Source of the DNA: Acetobacteraceae bacterium
GTDB lineage: Bacteria; Pseudomonadota; Alphaproteobacteria; Acetobacterales; Acetobacteraceae
Direction of reading: 5' to 3'
Length of the DNA: 21,007 nt
NCBI GenBank assembly: GCA_947475475.1
Contig: CANJOG010000002.1
Coordinates: 1 to 21,007 of the forward strand
The position numbers and the translations under genes were made by a program. Within the stretch, counting starts at the first letter, position 1. Every line of letters starts with the position of its first letter. Positions 5,824 through 13,608 of the stretch are shown piece by piece. The notes under the pieces were generated by a model that saw nothing but the letters and a program-made list of their open reading frames with translations, was not told the DNA's origin and searched no databases.

Positions 5824-6423
5824 ATGGCACTCGACGCGGCGCTGGGCGCTCTTGCAAGTATACCCAAAGGCATCGGCAAGGCCGATCTACAATTCGGTAT
5901 CGTCGTGCGCGATCTCGATGCTGCCATGGCGCAATGGAGCGCGCTGCTCGGCTGCGGCCCGTGGGTGGTGATCAACCAGTTCCCCGGCTACAGCTTCTTC
6001 CATCGCGGCCAGCAATCGGATGTGAAGTTTACAGTCGCTTTCGCCTATTGGGGCGATATCCAGATTGAGCTGATCCGCCAGGATAACGATGCGGCCTCGC
6101 CGTACAAGGAATTCATCGATTCCGGCCGCGAAGGCTTGCAGCATTTTGGCGTGTTTGTGCGTGACTATGCCGGTGCGCGCGCGGCACTCGAAGGCGCGGG
6201 GATGGAGACGATCTATGTGATCAAGACCGGCCACCCGAACGACACCATCTATTACGGCGCCCCCGCCGCTGTCGGCCCGATGATCGAGCTGGTCGAACTG
6301 CATGATCTGCGCGTGAAGAGCTTCGGCGCGATCCGCAAGATTTGCGAAAGCACGGGCGGCCCGACGGTGCGGCGCTATGGCGCCTTTGCCGATATCGTGG
6401 CCGACGCCGAGAAGATGGGCTGA
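5824..6423 (+). CDS. VOC (glyoxalase/epimerase fold) metalloprotein 2
   Basis: A 199-residue protein. The start is ATG at 5824; its GGGAGGA ribosome site overlaps the end of the preceding gene, which suggests coupled translation. It is a clear paralogue of the gene upstream: FGIVVRDLDAAM, GCGPWVVINQ, QIELIRQDNDA.SPYKEF and GREGLQHFGVFVRDY align without gaps over long stretches. Ligand positions are Gln23, Glu82, His107 and Glu155, so both copies keep an intact metal site. The C-terminus (TVRRYGAFADIVADAE) matches the paralogue's tail. The two may form a heterodimer or act on successive intermediates; this is inference. The CoA-transferase nearby and resemblance to methylmalonyl-CoA epimerase type proteins make acyl-CoA or hydroxy/keto acid isomerisation one option. 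Confidence 0.85.
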   Translation: MALDAALGALASIPKGIGKADLQFGIVVRDLDAAMAQWSALLGCGPWVVINQFPGYSFFHRGQQSDVKFTVAFAYWGDIQIELIRQDNDAASPYKEFIDSGREGLQHFGVFVRDYAGARAALEGAGMETIYVIKTGHPNDTIYYGAPAAVGPMIELVELHDLRVKSFGAIRKICESTGGPTVRRYGAFADIVADAEKMG

Positions 6424-6436
6424 GAGGGGCGCGCCG

Positions 6437-7312
6437 ATGCAACATCTCGCCGGGAAGTCGGTCATCATCACCGGCGCGGGGCGGGGCATCGGCGCCGCCT
6501 GTGCGCGCCTGCTCGGGCGCAGTGGCGCCAAAGTCGTCGTCAATGACGTCGATCCCGGTGCCGCGGAGGAAGTGGCGGCGGAAGTCCGAGCCAATGGCGG
6601 CATTGCGATTGCCGAAGTTGCCGATATCACGAGCTATGATGCGGTCGGATCGATGGTGGCGCGCTGCGTGCGCGAATTCGGCAGCCTTGACGGGCTGGTG
6701 AATAATGCCGGGCTGATCATCCTCGACCTGATCAATGAGGTGAAGGAAGACGACCTTCGCCGCATGGTGGAGGTCAATGTCATCGGTCTGAGTTTCTGCG
6801 CCATGCATGCCTCGCGGCAAATGATTGCGCAGAAATCAGGTTCTATCGTCAATGTCAGTTCCGGCGCGCATACCGGAGCGCCGACAATGTCGGTCTATGC
6901 GGCCGCCAAGGGCGCTGTCGCCACCTACACCTATAGCTGGGCGATGGAGCTGGAGCAGTATGGCATTCGGGTCAACGGATTGCTGCCGATGGCCGATAGC
7001 CGGATGCGCGGCATTACCGATGGCTGGCGTGCGTCCAAGGGATTAGCTCCGCATCCGGCGGCGATCGTCTCGGCGGACAGTAATGCGCCAGTGGTGGAAT
7101 TCCTGCTCTCGGACGCAGCACGCGGTGTGAACGGCCAGCTCGTGAAGGTCACCGGGTCGCAACTCGCGCTGATGACGCATCCGGCGCAGCTGCATCCGGT
7201 GCTGGAGCGGCCGAGTTGGGATTTCGATGCTATCGACGCGGTGTTCCGCACCGAGTTCGCCGGCAAGCTGCAACCGCTCGGCACCGCAACACTGGATGTG
7301 CGGGTTCTTTAG
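6437..7312 (+). CDS. short-chain dehydrogenase/reductase 1, with C-terminal extension
   Basis: A 291-residue classical SDR. ATG at 6437 lies 13 bases after the VOC2 stop with GAGAGGGG upstream. Cofactor motif TGAGRGIG is at 12-19, with Asp37 at the end of the second strand, which favours NAD(H). NNAG is at 89-92 and the catalytic triad is Ser142, Tyr154, Lys158. The region after about residue 230 departs from typical SDRs. The usual GG near the C-terminus is replaced by VTGSQLALMTHP, followed by about 40 extra residues with RPSWDFDAIDAVF, as in SDRs related to hydroxyacyl-CoA/multifunctional-enzyme dehydrogenases. It probably oxidises a hydroxyl or reduces a ketone on a pathway intermediate, possibly a CoA ester. 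Cytoplasmic; third gene of the operon. Confidence 0.9.
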   Translation: MQHLAGKSVIITGAGRGIGAACARLLGRSGAKVVVNDVDPGAAEEVAAEVRANGGIAIAEVADITSYDAVGSMVARCVREFGSLDGLVNNAGLIILDLINEVKEDDLRRMVEVNVIGLSFCAMHASRQMIAQKSGSIVNVSSGAHTGAPTMSVYAAAKGAVATYTYSWAMELEQYGIRVNGLLPMADSRMRGITDGWRASKGLAPHPAAIVSADSNAPVVEFLLSDAARGVNGQLVKVTGSQLALMTHPAQLHPVLERPSWDFDAIDAVFRTEFAGKLQPLGTATLDVRVL

Positions 7313-7337
7313 GCACGGCGCAAGGAAGATCAGCACT

Positions 7338-8138
7338 ATGGGTCGGCTGGACGGCAAGACTGCGATCATCACTGGCGCGGCACGCGGACAGGGCGAGGCC
7401 GAGGCGCGATTGTTCACCCGCGAGGGGGCAGCGGTCGTCATCTGCGACATTCTCGATGAGGCGGGCGCGGCGCTTGCCGCCGAGCTGACCGCTGCGGGTC
7501 ATCAGGCGCGCTACCTGCATCTTGATGTTTCGGATGAGGCTGGCTGGAAACTCGTAGTTGCAGAAACGCTCGCCTGGCGCGGCCGAATCGATATTCTGGT
7601 GAATAATGCGGGCATCAATGATCGCGGCAGTGTCTCGTCTGTGTCGATGGAGGCTTGGCACCGTACGCTCGGTGTCAATCTCACCGGTCCGTTCAATGGT
7701 ATGCGGGCGGTGGCTGAGATCATGCGCGATGGCGGTGGTGGCGCGATCGTCAATATCGCCTCGATGGCCGGGTTCATGGGTACGCTGGGCGCCGCCTACA
7801 CCGCGTCGAAATGGGGTCTGCGCGGGCTGACGCGGATTGCAGCACTTGAATATGTCGATTGGAATATCAGGGTGAATACGGTCTGCCCCGGCCTGATCGT
7901 CACCGCGCTGAATGCCGAGATGGCCTATCTGGACCCGTTCAAGCGTATGACCCCAATGGGCCGCGCCGGCACGGTGGACGAGGTGGCCAAGACGGTGCTG
8001 TTTCTCGCTTCCGACGATGCCAGCTACATCACCGGCGAGGATATCGCCGTCGATGGCGGCTTTCTCGCCGGTGCGGCGGCGCGGCGCGTGGCGCTCGACT
8101 CGGGGATCGATATGCATAAGGGTGTGCCGTCCTCCTGA
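7338..8138 (+). CDS. short-chain dehydrogenase/reductase 2
   Basis: A 266-residue classical SDR. The start is ATG at 7338, 25 bases after the first SDR, with AAGGA about 11 bases upstream. Cofactor motif TGAARGQG is at 12-19 (Gln instead of the usual Ile), with Asp37 pointing to NAD(H), NNAG at 89-92, and catalytic Ser142, Tyr154, Lys158. The C-terminus has the typical YITGEDIAVDGGF. It differs enough from the first SDR to be a distinct enzyme rather than a recent copy. Likely role: NAD-dependent oxidation of a secondary alcohol or reduction of a ketone in the same pathway. Substrate unknown. Cytoplasmic; fourth gene of the operon. Confidence 0.92.
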   Translation: MGRLDGKTAIITGAARGQGEAEARLFTREGAAVVICDILDEAGAALAAELTAAGHQARYLHLDVSDEAGWKLVVAETLAWRGRIDILVNNAGINDRGSVSSVSMEAWHRTLGVNLTGPFNGMRAVAEIMRDGGGGAIVNIASMAGFMGTLGAAYTASKWGLRGLTRIAALEYVDWNIRVNTVCPGLIVTALNAEMAYLDPFKRMTPMGRAGTVDEVAKTVLFLASDDASYITGEDIAVDGGFLAGAAARRVALDSGIDMHKGVPSS

Positions 8139-8147
8139 AGAGGAACG

Positions 8148-9239
8148 ATGCAATCAAGAGGGTTGGGGATACAGGGAATGGCGACAGCGCAACCGGAATG
8201 GCGTGGACTGCATTATCGGACCGCTCCCGAGCTGGCATCCTGGCTTGCTTTGGCGCAACCCGAAGCGGTCATCGATCCGGCGCGCAGGATTATCGATCCG
8301 CACCACCATCTTTGGATGTCCGGGCATACCGGGCGGTACCTGCTTGATGATCTGCTGGAGGATACCAATTCCGGCCATGATATCCGCGCCACCGTCTATC
8401 TCCAGGCGAGTGCCATGTATCGCAAGGATGGGCCTCCGCATCTCAAGCCGGTTGGCGAGACCGAATTTGCCAATGGTGTGGCGGCGATGTCGGCGAGCGG
8501 CAATTTCGGCGATACTCGTGTCTGCGCCGCCATCATTGGCTATGCCGATCTGCGGCTGGGACGTGGTGCCGCGGAGGCGATCGTGGCCCATATCCGCGCC
8601 GGCGGAGACCGCCTGCGCGGTTTTCGTCAGCCGATCGACAATGGTGGCGGCATCATTGCGCAGAAGCGCGGCGGCACGCCGAATGTGCCCGATCTCTATG
8701 GCGATCCGGATTTTCGTGCCGGGCTGGCCATCGCGCAGAGCCACGGGCTGCATTTCGAAACCTGGCAGTTTCACTTCCAGCTTCCCGATATTCTCGACCT
8801 GGCGCGGGCTTTCCCCGACCTGACCATCGTGGTTGGCCATTGCGGCGGGCCGGTGCGGGCGGCGCATTGGGCGGAAAATCTGGATGAGGTCTGGCGCGTC
8901 TGGCATGCCAATATCATCGCGCTGGCGCGCGCACCCAATGTAATCATGAAAGTTGGTGGCTTGGCGATGCCCTATGCTGGCTTCAATTTCCATGCGCGCG
9001 AACGCCCGCCCACCGGGGCGGAAATGGCAGCGGAATGGCGGCCCTGGGTGGAGCATTGCGTCCAGAGTTTCGGGCCGGAGCGCTGTATGTTCGAGAGCAA
9101 CTTCCCGGTCGACCGACAGTCCTGCACCTATCGCGCGCTGTGGAACGCGTTCAAGCTGCTGGCGGCCGATTACAGCGAGGCCGAGCGCGAGGCGATGTTC
9201 TACGGCACGGCGAACCGCGTCTATCGCCTCAGTCTGTAG
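8148..9239 (+). CDS. amidohydrolase_2 family TIM-barrel metal-dependent hydrolase
   Basis: A 363-residue protein. ATG at 8148 follows GAGGAA; an ATG at 8178 (MATAQPEW, with GGGGAT upstream) is an alternative start and would give 353 residues. Amidohydrolase_2 motifs: IIDPHHHLW (residues 48-56), ETWQFHFQLPD with H209, GHCGGP with H231, and FESNFPVD with D322. Relatives include L-fuconolactonase, 4-sulfomuconolactone and 2-pyrone-4,6-dicarboxylate lactonases and related decarboxylases. A lactone or ring-opening hydrolysis is therefore the best guess, with amidase or decarboxylase activity possible. It is the last gene of the operon, nine bases after the SDR and six bases from the convergent lipoprotein gene; no terminator with a T-run is visible there. 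Cytoplasmic. Confidence 0.9.
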   Translation: MQSRGLGIQGMATAQPEWRGLHYRTAPELASWLALAQPEAVIDPARRIIDPHHHLWMSGHTGRYLLDDLLEDTNSGHDIRATVYLQASAMYRKDGPPHLKPVGETEFANGVAAMSASGNFGDTRVCAAIIGYADLRLGRGAAEAIVAHIRAGGDRLRGFRQPIDNGGGIIAQKRGGTPNVPDLYGDPDFRAGLAIAQSHGLHFETWQFHFQLPDILDLARAFPDLTIVVGHCGGPVRAAHWAENLDEVWRVWHANIIALARAPNVIMKVGGLAMPYAGFNFHARERPPTGAEMAAEWRPWVEHCVQSFGPERCMFESNFPVDRQSCTYRALWNAFKLLAADYSEAEREAMFYGTANRVYRLSL

Positions 9240-9245
9240 GCGGCC

Positions 9246-10052
9246 TCAGTAACCGCGCGGAGTCAGCAAAAGTGGCTGCGGCTGCGGCGGTGCCAGCACG
9301 CCCGGCTGCGGTGAGAGTTGCGGCGGCGCCAGTTGCGGGGCTAACAGCGACGGCGCGCTGAGCGGCGTCGGAGTGGCGCCCGGCGCGGCGGCGCCCGGCG
9401 TGGTAACGCCCGGCGTTGCGGGAGCGGCAGGATTGCCGCCTGGCAGCGATTCCTGCTGTACGCGCTCGGGCGGGTTCAGGCGCTGCGTCGTCGGTGTCTG
9501 CAACCAGTCACGCATGGAGCGGCGGACCTGGAATTCCAGTTCCACATTCATGTCGTCCATCATCTGCCGCGTCATGTCGTAGATCGCGGCGCCGATATCG
9601 GTATCGCGGGACAGGCCGGAGATGCTTCGCGAGACGCGGGCCTCGGCATAGCCGGTGCCCCTGGTCTCGTCGCCGCCCAGGTCCAGATGCACGGCAAACG
9701 AGCCGAACAATGCGTTGCCATTGCGGATGATCGAGGCGTCATCGATGACGAACATCGCACGGCCCACCGATCCGGCGGCGACCAGGCGGTCTTCGGCCAT
9801 CTGGCGCAGCGCGTCTTCCGGCCGCACCGGGGCGGTCGGATCGACATTGGCGGCGCTGCGCGGGAGGTAGCGGGTCTGCACCTCCACCGTGGCGACATTC
9901 AGCCGCAGCGGGGTGAGGAAGTCATAGCGTAGCGCGGGAAAATTGGTCCGCTTGGGCGGTTCGCTCGAGCAGGCGGCGGCGAGCAGTGGCAGCGCCAGCA
10001 AGGCGGCGCGGCGGGTCATGCCGCGTGCGCGCTGTGTCGTTTCAAGTCCCAT
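9246..10052 (-). CDS. unrecognised lipoprotein with proline/alanine-rich tail
   Basis: A 268-residue protein. The start is ATG at 10052, chosen for CGGAGA upstream; ATG at 10019 (MTRRAALL) lacks a ribosome site. The N-terminus is a lipoprotein signal: twin arginines (R14-R15), hydrophobic core, and lipobox LAAAC with Cys28 as the lipidation site; the RR suggests possible Tat export. Residues about 35-190 form a mixed alpha/beta domain (for example RYDFLTPLRLNVATVEV, RAMFVIDDASIIRNG). Residues about 195-268 are low-complexity Pro/Ala/Gln-rich with repeated PG steps, resembling a flexible cell-envelope linker. I do not recognise the family. It follows glnE and bcp on the same strand (72-base gap) and probably ends that operon. 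Location: periplasmic side of inner or outer membrane. Confidence 0.75.
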   Translation of the reverse strand: MGLETTQRARGMTRRAALLALPLLAAACSSEPPKRTNFPALRYDFLTPLRLNVATVEVQTRYLPRSAANVDPTAPVRPEDALRQMAEDRLVAAGSVGRAMFVIDDASIIRNGNALFGSFAVHLDLGGDETRGTGYAEARVSRSISGLSRDTDIGAAIYDMTRQMMDDMNVELEFQVRRSMRDWLQTPTTQRLNPPERVQQESLPGGNPAAPATPGVTTPGAAAPGATPTPLSAPSLLAPQLAPPQLSPQPGVLAPPQPQPLLLTPRGY

Positions 10053-10068
10053 GCGAAGTCTCCGAACA

Positions 10069-10084
10069 GCCGCCTCGTGGCGGC
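10069..10084 (-). other. small intercistronic hairpin between bcp and the lipoprotein gene
   Basis: GCCGCC (10069-10074) pairs with GGCGGC (10079-10084) around a four-base loop. It lies in the 72-base gap between the two minus-strand genes. No T-run follows. It may trim or stabilise mRNA, or attenuate the lipoprotein gene. Confidence 0.3.
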
Positions 10085-10124
10085 GCGTCTTCAGCCAATC
10101 AAGCGATAGTCCAGGCCGCTGTGG

Positions 10125-10589
10125 TCACAGCGCCTTGAGCGCGTCCATGACGTCCTGGGCATGGCCGGTGACCTTCACTTTGGGCCAGATTTTGGCGATC
10201 TTGCCCTTGGCATCGACCAGGAAGGTGGTGCGCTCCATGCCCATATATTTGCGGCCATACATGGATTTTTCCACCCAGGTGCCATAGGCGTCCGAGACTG
10301 TGCCCTCCTCGTCCGAGGCGAGCGGGAATTCCAGGCCGTATTTGGTGGCGAATTTCTCGATTTTCGGCATAGGATCGCGCGAGACGCCGATCACCGTGAC
10401 ATCGAGCTTGCCCAGCGCCGGCAGGGCTTCCTGGAAAGCGCAGGCCTGCTTGGTGCAGCCGGGCGTGTCGGCCTTGGGATAGAAATACAGCACATACGGC
10501 TTGCCCTTCAGGGCCACGGACCCGACCGTCCGGCCGCCGGTGGCTGGCAGCTTGAAGGCGGGGGCCTTTTCTCCTTCGGCGAGGCTCAT
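10125..10589 (-). CDS. bcp: thioredoxin-dependent peroxiredoxin (Bcp/PrxQ)
   Basis: A 154-residue protein, the standard length for Bcp. ATG at 10589 overlaps the glnE stop by four bases (ATGA) with GGAGAG upstream, so translation is likely coupled. A thioredoxin-fold peroxiredoxin with YFYPKADTPGCTKQACAFQE: Cys45 is the peroxidatic and Cys50 the resolving cysteine, as in E. coli Bcp. ERTTFLVDAKGKI near the C-terminus holds the conserved arginine. It reduces hydrogen peroxide and organic hydroperoxides in the cytoplasm using thioredoxin. The link with glnE is a gene order I recall from related alphaproteobacteria, but I cannot verify that here. Confidence 0.95.
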   Translation of the reverse strand: MSLAEGEKAPAFKLPATGGRTVGSVALKGKPYVLYFYPKADTPGCTKQACAFQEALPALGKLDVTVIGVSRDPMPKIEKFATKYGLEFPLASDEEGTVSDAYGTWVEKSMYGRKYMGMERTTFLVDAKGKIAKIWPKVKVTGHAQDVMDALKAL

Positions 10590-13500
10590 TTCGGCTCTCC
10601 TGCTGTTCCGCCACCGTCGAGCGGTCCGACATGGCGGTTGAAGGCGGCGCGGACATCGCGCGCGATTCGGTCCATGGTGGCCAGCAGGCGCGCGAGGTCA
10701 ACCCCTGTTCCGAGCGCTCCGGCTCGGGATGGCACGGGATGTCCCTCGATCGCCTGCATCAGGGCGGCAATCGCCGGGCCGGGCAGTTCCTGTTCGGCAT
10801 CGGCGCCAACCGCGATGCGGCGCATGCCCTGGACGCTGCGCCAGAGATGGTCGGCGCGGATCAGCAGTTCTGTATCCGCGGCGGGCAGGATTCCGGCCTC
10901 GCCGAGCCGGGCCAGCGCGATGCGTGTGGTCTGGCTGCGCAGGCCGGGATTGGTGGGGGCATGGATGAGCTGGAGTACCTGGGAGATGAATTCGACGTCG
11001 ATCTGCCCGCCGGGGCGGTGCTTGACGTCCCAGGGCGAGCGGCCGGGGATTTCCTGGGCAATGCGGCGGCGCATATCCAGCGCATCGGTGCGGATGCGCT
11101 CAGGCGGGCCGGGATCGGCAAGTGCCGCGGCTAGGGCCTGGTCAACCTTGGCGCGCAGATGGTCCGGCCCGGCGACGAAGCGGGCGCGGGTGAGCGCCAT
11201 GCGCTCCCAGGTCCAGGCATCTTCGGCGTGGTAGCGCCGAAAGGCGTCCAGCGAGACCGCGACCGGACCCTTACTGCCTGAGGGGCGCAGGCGCATATCC
11301 ACGGCGTAGAGCGGGCCTTCCTGGCCGCGCGCGGTCACAGCGCCGATCACCGCATGGGCGAGGCGAGCGAAATACTGGCTAGCAGAGATCGGCTTGGCGT
11401 TTGGCCTGCCCTCCGGCGGGGTGCTTTCGGTGATCTCGCCGGGATGATCGTAGATGAGCATTAGGTCGAGGTCCGAGCCTGCCATCATTTCGCGGCCGCC
11501 GGCCTTGCCCATAGCGAGGATGCCGATGGCCCCGCCCGCGATCGTCCCGTGGCGGGCGGCGAAATCCTCGGTCACGGCGGGCAGCAGGCAGGACAGCGTG
11601 GCGTCCGCGAGATCGGTGCGGGCGATGCCGGCCTCGTTGGTGCCGGTGCGGCCTTCCATGGTGGCGAGGGAGAGGCGGAATTCCTCGCCGCGGATGAAGC
11701 GGCGGGTGATGGCGAACACGTCTTCCAATTGGCGCGCGTCGACGAGCAACTGGGTCAGCGTGGCACGCGGGGCGGGATCGACATCGCTGACGGCCAGCAA
11801 GCCTTCCAGAGCGGAGGGGGTGTTGGCGAGGTGTTCGGCCAGCAGGGGGGCGGCGCCGAGTACGGTGGCAATGCGGTCGAGCAGGGCCGGATTGCGTTGG
11901 AACAGCGAAAGCACCTGGATTCCGGCGGTGAGGCTGTTCAGCAGATGATCGAAACGGACGAAAACCACATCCGGCTGATGCTGGCGCGAGAGTGCCCGCA
12001 GCAGCGACGGCAGGAGCTGGGCCATCAGCCCCTGGGCGCGCGGGGTGCGCAACGCGCGGGGGCGGCCGGCGAACCAGGCGCGGATTGCTTCGGCCATGCC
12101 GCGCGCATTGGTGAAGCCCAGGGCTTCCAGGGCTTCCAGCGTCTCCTCCGGCGCGGCCTCGCCATCGCCGAAATCGAGCAATGTCTCGGTCTCGGGGCCG
12201 CTAGGTTCCTCGAACAGGCCGGCGAAGTGGGAGTGGACGCACTCCAGCAGGGGAAGCAGCCCGGCGGCCAGCGCGGCGGCGTCAGGCTCGCCCATGAAGA
12301 TGGCGAAACGGTCCAGCTCATCGGCCTTGGATGGCAGCGAATGGGTCTGGCGGTCGGCCGCCATTTGCAGACGGTGTTCCATGCGGCGCAGCCGGTCATA
12401 GGCGGCGGCGAGTTCGGCGGCGTGCTCGGCGGGCAGGCGGCCGGCGGCGACCAGGGCGGAGAGCGCGCCGAGTGTGGTCTGGTTGCGCAGCACGCGGTCA
12501 TGCCCGCCCCAGACCATTTGCAGCGCCTGGGTGATGAACTCGATCTCGCGGATGCCGCCCTGGCCGAGCTTGAGGTTATGGCCGGCGATGCGCGCGGCCG
12601 GCGTGCCGGCGGTGGCGAGCGCGCCGCCTTTATGGCTGTCGATCTTGCGCTTCATGCCGTGGATATCGGCCAGGGCCGCGAAATCCAGGTGGCGGCGCCA
12701 GACGAAGGGGCGGATGGCTTCGAGGAAATAGGCGCCGACGGCATTATCGCCCGCCACCGGTCGCGCCTTGATCATGGCGGCACGTTCCCAGGTCTGGCCC
12801 ATGCTTTCGTAATAGGCGATGGCGGCGGGCAGCGACATGGCGGGCGGGGTGGCGGACGGGTCTGGCCGGAGGCGCAAATCGGTGCGGAAGACGTAGCCAT
12901 CCGCGTCCCGCGCCTCCATAAGCGTGACAAGATTGCGCGCCAGACGGGTGAAGACGGACCCGACCCCGTCCTCGTTCCAGGCGTGCAGGTCCGGGTCGTA
13001 CAGCAGGATGAGGTCGATATCGCTGGAATAGTTCAGCTCGCATCCGCCGAGCTTACCCATGCCAAGTGCGACGAAGCCGCTGCCCCGCTCCGGGTTCTCC
13101 GGATCGGGCAGGCGCAGCTCGCCGGCACGATGGGCGGCGGCGAGCAGATGCGCGGTGGCCGTGCGCAGTGTTGCCTCGGCGAGGTCGGAGAGGGCGCCGG
13201 TGACCTGGGCGAGGTTCCAGGCGCCGCCGATATCGGCGAGTGCGGTGACCAGCGCGACCTGGCGCTTGGCCTGGCGGAGTGCCGCGGCAATGGCCGGGCG
13301 TGGCGATTGGTGCGGGATGGCGGCCAGGGCGGCCAAGGCCTGTGCGGTGGCTGCGTCCGGACCCTCGGCGGCGTATTGGCCGAAAATGTCGGGCTCACGC
13401 AGGATCAGGTCGGAGAGATAGGGGCTGTTGCCGCCGATGCTGGCCAGCAAGGAGGCAATGGCGGGGCTCGCGGCCAGCGCGGACTGTTCCGGGCCAAGCT

Positions 13501-13591
13501 CGGCAAAACGTTCGGCCAGCATGGCGGCGGCAGGCTTGTCCGCCGGGCTGGGCCAGTTGGCCGGAATGTGGCTGCGGTTCGGGGCGTTCAT
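10586..13591 (-). CDS. glnE: bifunctional glutamine synthetase adenylyltransferase/adenylyl-removing enzyme
   Basis: A 1001-residue protein, close to the family's usual 950-1000. Two nucleotidyltransferase halves are present. The N-terminal adenylyl-removing domain has GKLGGCELNYSSDIDLILLYD with the acidic pair at 191/193. The C-terminal adenylyltransferase domain has GKAGGREMMAGSDLDLMLIYD with the pair at 707/709. A helical linker lies between. Other family blocks are LGQGGIREIEFITQALQ (about 342-358) and RPGGQIDVEFISQVLQ near the C-terminus. It adds or removes AMP on glutamine synthetase in answer to glutamine and PII, tuning nitrogen assimilation. The ATG at 13591 has no clear ribosome site, and only 17 bases separate it from the divergent AsmA-like start, so its promoter must overlap that gene. 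It leads the glnE-bcp-lipoprotein operon. Confidence 0.97.
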   Translation of the reverse strand: MNAPNRSHIPANWPSPADKPAAAMLAERFAELGPEQSALAASPAIASLLASIGGNSPYLSDLILREPDIFGQYAAEGPDAATAQALAALAAIPHQSPRPAIAAALRQAKRQVALVTALADIGGAWNLAQVTGALSDLAEATLRTATAHLLAAAHRAGELRLPDPENPERGSGFVALGMGKLGGCELNYSSDIDLILLYDPDLHAWNEDGVGSVFTRLARNLVTLMEARDADGYVFRTDLRLRPDPSATPPAMSLPAAIAYYESMGQTWERAAMIKARPVAGDNAVGAYFLEAIRPFVWRRHLDFAALADIHGMKRKIDSHKGGALATAGTPAARIAGHNLKLGQGGIREIEFITQALQMVWGGHDRVLRNQTTLGALSALVAAGRLPAEHAAELAAAYDRLRRMEHRLQMAADRQTHSLPSKADELDRFAIFMGEPDAAALAAGLLPLLECVHSHFAGLFEEPSGPETETLLDFGDGEAAPEETLEALEALGFTNARGMAEAIRAWFAGRPRALRTPRAQGLMAQLLPSLLRALSRQHQPDVVFVRFDHLLNSLTAGIQVLSLFQRNPALLDRIATVLGAAPLLAEHLANTPSALEGLLAVSDVDPAPRATLTQLLVDARQLEDVFAITRRFIRGEEFRLSLATMEGRTGTNEAGIARTDLADATLSCLLPAVTEDFAARHGTIAGGAIGILAMGKAGGREMMAGSDLDLMLIYDHPGEITESTPPEGRPNAKPISASQYFARLAHAVIGAVTARGQEGPLYAVDMRLRPSGSKGPVAVSLDAFRRYHAEDAWTWERMALTRARFVAGPDHLRAKVDQALAAALADPGPPERIRTDALDMRRRIAQEIPGRSPWDVKHRPGGQIDVEFISQVLQLIHAPTNPGLRSQTTRIALARLGEAGILPAADTELLIRADHLWRSVQGMRRIAVGADAEQELPGPAIAALMQAIEGHPVPSRAGALGTGVDLARLLATMDRIARDVRAAFNRHVGPLDGGGTAGEPK

Positions 13592-13608
13592 GGCGGCGCA
13601 GGCTGGCC

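Noticed and set aside
9227..9256. Short hairpin and repeated GCCTCAGT at the amidohydrolase/lipoprotein convergence as a terminator
   Set aside because: The stem is five pairs, without a T-run, and it lies mostly in coding sequence.
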